Source: Bacillota bacterium (GTDB lineage: Bacteria; Bacillota_A; Clostridia; Peptostreptococcales; Anaerovoracaceae). Taken from it: a stretch of DNA of 7,633 bases. Of the stretch, positions 5,839 through 7,633 are shown piece after piece. Each line of letters begins with the position of its first letter. Position 1 is the first letter of the stretch. Made by a program: the position numbers and the translations under genes. The stretch lies in the NCBI GenBank assembly GCA_017438085.1, contig JAFRWH010000144.1, forward strand, positions 1 through 7,633, written 5' to 3'. Under the pieces are notes generated by a model. The model was not told the origin of the DNA and did not search any database. It worked only from the letters and a program-made list of their open reading frames with translations.

Positions 5839-6210
5839 GGGGGTTGACGTGCCTGGACGCTGGTCTCCTGATTTTGGGAGCGGGAGTTCTCAGGTGCTGG
5901 CCTCTTAACCAGGGGAGTAGGAGTTTACAGGTGCAGCTCTGCTGATTTTGGGAGCGGGAGTTTTCAAGAGCAGGTCACTTAAAATGGGGAGTGGGAGTTT
6001 ACAGGTTCTGCTCTCCTGATTTTGGGCGCGGATTGCTCGGACGCTGGTTTCTTAATCCGGGGAGCAGAAGTTCCCGAATGCCAGTCTCTTAATCTGGGGA
6101 GCGGGAGTTCTCAGGAGCTGCTCTCCTAATCCGGGGAGCAGAAGTTCCCGAATGATAGTCTCTTAATCTGGGGAGGGGCGGAAATTCTAAGGCGCTGCTC
6201 CTCTTATTTT
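5839..6210 (+). repeat. tandem array of ten 37-bp degenerate units
   Basis: Units start at 5839, 5876, 5913, 5950, 5987, 6024, 6061, 6098, 6135 and 6172. The first nine are exactly 37 bp by my count and the last, more divergent, is about 39 bp. A typical unit opens with GGGAGCGGGAGTT, has a variable middle that often holds CAGG and GCTG, and closes with CTCTCCTGATTTT or CTCTTAATCYGG. The two kinds of ending largely alternate at first. Units 7 and 9 (6061-6097, 6135-6171) differ at only two positions. There are no spacers, so it is not a CRISPR array. The period shifts frame at every unit and no reading frame spans the array, so it is not coding. The top strand is clearly richer in G than C. 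It begins right after the exchanger terminator. Function unknown. Confidence 0.9.
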
Positions 6211-6220
6211 AGGCGTGGTG

Positions 6221-6236
6221 GTTAGCTAATGCTAAC
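6221..6236. repeat. perfect inverted repeat between the two arrays
   Basis: GTTAGC (6221-6226) and GCTAAC (6231-6236) form a 6-bp dyad around TAAT. It occupies the gap between the end of the 37-bp array and the start of the 62-bp array and belongs to neither. Confidence 0.7.
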
Positions 6237-6263
6237 TACGTGGCAAATTATGTGGTTTTGTTG

Positions 6264-6510
6264 GACTGTACAACTTGTTTTCTGACAATTCCTCCTGCAA
6301 AGGCTGTTTTGTCAACATTGGAAGACTGCACATCTGCTTTTTCTGACAGATCCACCTGCAAAGGCTGTTTTGTCAGCATTAGAAGGACTGCACATCTGCT
6401 TTTTCTGACAAATTCACCTGCAAAGGTTGTTTTGTCAGCATTGGAAGGACTGCACATCTACTATTTCTGACAAATCCACCTAAAAAAGACCATTTTGCCA
6501 GCAAAATTCG
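6264..6510 (+). repeat. tandem array of four ~62-bp units, each with a conserved hairpin
   Basis: Units begin with GACTG at 6264, 6324, 6386 and 6448 (periods 60, 62 and 62); the fourth decays after about 6480. Units two and three are nearly identical, one and four diverged. Each holds a palindromic core: CTGACA(AA) on the left, TTTTGTCAG on the right, and between them CACCTGCAAAGG. In unit three (6405-6438) this folds into an 8-bp outer stem, a small internal loop, and an inner stem ending in CCT-GCAA-AGG, a GNRA-type tetraloop. Unit two (6343-6376) keeps the same fold with six outer pairs; unit one keeps the left arm and the CCTGCAAAGG cap. Short reading frames cross the array on both strands but change frame at every unit, so I do not regard it as coding. 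Function unknown. Confidence 0.85.
6492..6507. repeat. ATTTTGC/GCAAAAT palindrome at the end of the 62-bp array
   Basis: ATTTTGC (6492-6498) and GCAAAAT (6501-6507) are 7-bp inverted copies separated by CA. They lie where the fourth 62-bp unit loses similarity to the others, and overlap the right arm of that unit's hairpin (TTTTGCCAG in place of TTTTGTCAG). Confidence 0.6.
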
Positions 6511-6782
6511 GAGTTTGAGCTGATATAAAGGACAAAAACGGTCCGATTTACCAGGAAATAGCCCTAAATTCAGTAAAAACAGGAGTGAAAATTTCAGACA
6601 GACCTCAAACTAAAGAAAATTTGTTGTCAAAAGACAACCCAAACACATGTTTTGTCAGAAAAGTGATTGAGCTAACTCAGAGAATGTGTTTCCTAAAAGC
6701 TTATCGAGTTTATTCAGGGAAGACCAAACCTGCAATCACATTCAGCTTATTCGGGGGGCGCGCTTCCTGCATGCGGCTGCCG
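6511..6782. other. A/T-rich spacer without a convincing gene
   Basis: No protein gene is supported here. A GTG-started frame of 90 codons (6585-6857) crosses it but lacks a proper ribosome site and overlaps the start of the exonuclease gene. Small dyads occur: GGAC/GTCC at 6530-6544 and the hairpin at 6623-6638. A TTTTGTCAG at 6650-6658 and a CAGACAGACC at 6595-6604 resemble the two arms of the 62-bp unit and may be a decayed further copy. Confidence 0.5.
6623..6638. repeat. GTTGTC-AAAA-GACAAC hairpin
   Basis: GTTGTC (6623-6628) and GACAAC (6633-6638) pair perfectly over 6 bp around an AAAA loop. No T-tail follows on either strand, so it is not a plain terminator. It lies between the two possible arm remnants of a 62-bp unit. 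Confidence 0.5.
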
Positions 6783-6811
6783 TTAACAAACCCATCAAAC
6801 TATGCTAAAAT
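6783..6811 (+). promoter_or_regulatory. promoter of the exonuclease gene
   Basis: TTAACA (6783-6788, one mismatch to the -35 consensus), a 17-base spacer ending in TGC, and TAAAAT (6806-6811) make the best promoter in the window, with an extended -10. Start would be near 6816-6818, so the leader is only about 11-13 nt and begins almost at the ribosome site. Confidence 0.7.
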
Positions 6812-6828
6812 ACTAAAAGGTGAATACT

Positions 6829-7633
6829 ATGAACAATCCATATTTCAAGAATCTTAAGACTGTGGTCTACGACATAGAGACCAGCGGGCTGTCGTTTAAG
6901 AACAACCCCATCATTTCCGTGTCCTTCTGCTATCCGGACACGGGCGAGCTGGTGCAGCTCTTTTCTGAGCACCCAAGGGCGGAGGGCAAGATGATCCGGG
7001 ACTGTCTGGACATTCTTTCCGAGGCTCAGGTGGTGGTGGGCTACAACAACGACGCCTTCGACAATATCTACGTGCTTACCCGCGCAAGAATGCTTGGCGT
7101 GGCGGACCGGCTGCCCTTCAACTGGTCAGTGGACATGTACAAGTGGCTCAAGAAGTACTGGCCGGTGGCTAAGACCATGCCGCACCTGAGGCAGAAGGAT
7201 GTGGAGTACGCGCTCGGGATCTCAGAGGAGAGGACGGACCGGATAGACGGAGGCGAGTGCATCCCGCTATATAACCAGTGGCTGGCTTTCGGCGACGAGG
7301 ATGCCAGGGATAAGATACTGCTGCACAACGGCGACGACGTCCGTCAGCTGGCGGCGATCTACAATAAGATAAATTTCCTGCCATGGCACGAAATCGCCTT
7401 TTCAGAGGGGTTTATGATCGCGGACAGTATTTTACCCATAAAGGTCAGTTCCGGCTCTCTGAAGGGCAATTCCGCGGCTTACAAGGCCATTCTGGCTAAG
7501 GGATTGATGCCCGCAAGCATATATACGGACCAGTATCATCTTGAATATAATTCATTTACCGGCGAGGCGGTGCTGGAACTGAATCTGGAAAAGAAGGGGG
7601 ATTACAGGTTCCTGGATCTGCAGGCGCTGGGTA
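6829..7633 (+). CDS. DEDD-family 3'-5' exonuclease (RNase_H_2/YprB-like), 5' part
   Basis: The gene starts at ATG 6829-6831, with AAAGGTG (6816-6822) 6-7 nt upstream, and continues past the window end; 268 residues are visible without a stop. It has an RNase H-like exonuclease domain: YDIETSGL at 14-21 with Asp15 and Glu17 (motif I), VGYNNDAFDN at 70-79 with Asp78 (motif II), and HNGDDV at 166-171 with Asp170 (motif III). These would be the four metal-binding acids. The YxxxD tyrosine of DEDDy enzymes is His166 here. This layout resembles the predicted 3'-5' exonucleases of the RNase_H_2 (PF13482) group, such as B. subtilis YprB, which are cytosolic and of unclear substrate. After about residue 200 I recognise no further domain. 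DNA or RNA as substrate cannot be decided. Confidence 0.8.
   Translation, partial: MNNPYFKNLKTVVYDIETSGLSFKNNPIISVSFCYPDTGELVQLFSEHPRAEGKMIRDCLDILSEAQVVVGYNNDAFDNIYVLTRARMLGVADRLPFNWSVDMYKWLKKYWPVAKTMPHLRQKDVEYALGISEERTDRIDGGECIPLYNQWLAFGDEDARDKILLHNGDDVRQLAAIYNKINFLPWHEIAFSEGFMIADSILPIKVSSGSLKGNSAAYKAILAKGLMPASIYTDQYHLEYNSFTGEAVLELNLEKKGDYRFLDLQALG

Noticed and set aside
6240..6470. Coding frames across the 62-bp array (both strands, 69-76 codons)
   Set aside because: The period is not a multiple of three, so the peptide changes frame at each unit. There is no ribosome site and no recognisable protein.
5839..6510. CRISPR array
   Set aside because: The 37-bp and 62-bp units are contiguous and degenerate, with no unique spacers and no cas genes.
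5839..6510. Replication origin with iterons
   Set aside because: The unit lengths are unlike iterons, I see no DnaA-box sequence (TTATNCACA), and there is no replication gene nearby.
6585..6857. 90-codon frame starting with GTG
   Set aside because: The AGGAG overlaps its start codon rather than preceding it, the composition is unlike the neighbouring genes, and it overlaps the better supported exonuclease start and promoter.
7068..7384. Leftward frames opposite the exonuclease gene
   Set aside because: They are antisense shadows of a gene with clear DEDD motifs and have no ribosome sites.

Overview
The window looks like a chromosomal piece of an anaerobic Firmicute, probably class Clostridia. 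The family set suggests this: an AsnA-type asparagine synthetase, a clostridial-style phosphoribosyltransferase, an OGG1-type glycosylase, a YidE/AspT-type exchanger and a TraX-family membrane protein. AGGAG-type ribosome binding sites and TG-extended -10 promoters fit as well. The genus cannot be fixed from sequence reading alone. Genes are moderately GC-rich, while the long spacer before the last gene is visibly richer in A/T.

Layout. Positions 1-3537 are read leftward. From right to left they hold asnA, a TraX-family gene, two overlapping hypB paralogues and the 5' part of a phosphoribosyltransferase gene. The hypB pair and the phosphoribosyltransferase form one tight operon (14-nt overlap, then an 8-nt gap). 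The junctions asnA/traX and traX/hypB each pack a terminator-like hairpin of one gene and the promoter of the next into the same few dozen bases. Positions 3673-5792 are read rightward: an 8-oxoguanine DNA glycosylase/AP lyase, then an AspT-type exchanger that ends in a strong intrinsic terminator with a GAAA tetraloop. Positions 6829-7633 hold the start of a DEDD-type (RNase_H_2/YprB-like) 3'-5' exonuclease that runs off the window.

The most unusual stretch is the gene-free 990 bases between the exchanger terminator and the exonuclease. It contains two unrelated tandem arrays side by side. The first is about ten contiguous 37-bp units (5839-6210). The second is four units of about 62 bp (6264-6510), each built around the same 34-35 nt hairpin; three of the four are capped by a GCAA tetraloop. 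A perfect 6-bp inverted repeat lies between the arrays. Neither period is a multiple of three and no continuous reading frame is conserved, so both are non-coding.

How the genes fit together. AsnA makes asparagine from aspartate and ammonia, and the nearby exchanger belongs to a family that trades aspartate for alanine, so the middle of the window may bear on aspartate handling. The HypB proteins are nickel-handling GTPases; the downstream copy has changes in two nucleotide-binding motifs and may work as the partner of the intact one. The remaining genes (glycosylase, exonuclease, TraX) have no evident functional link to these.
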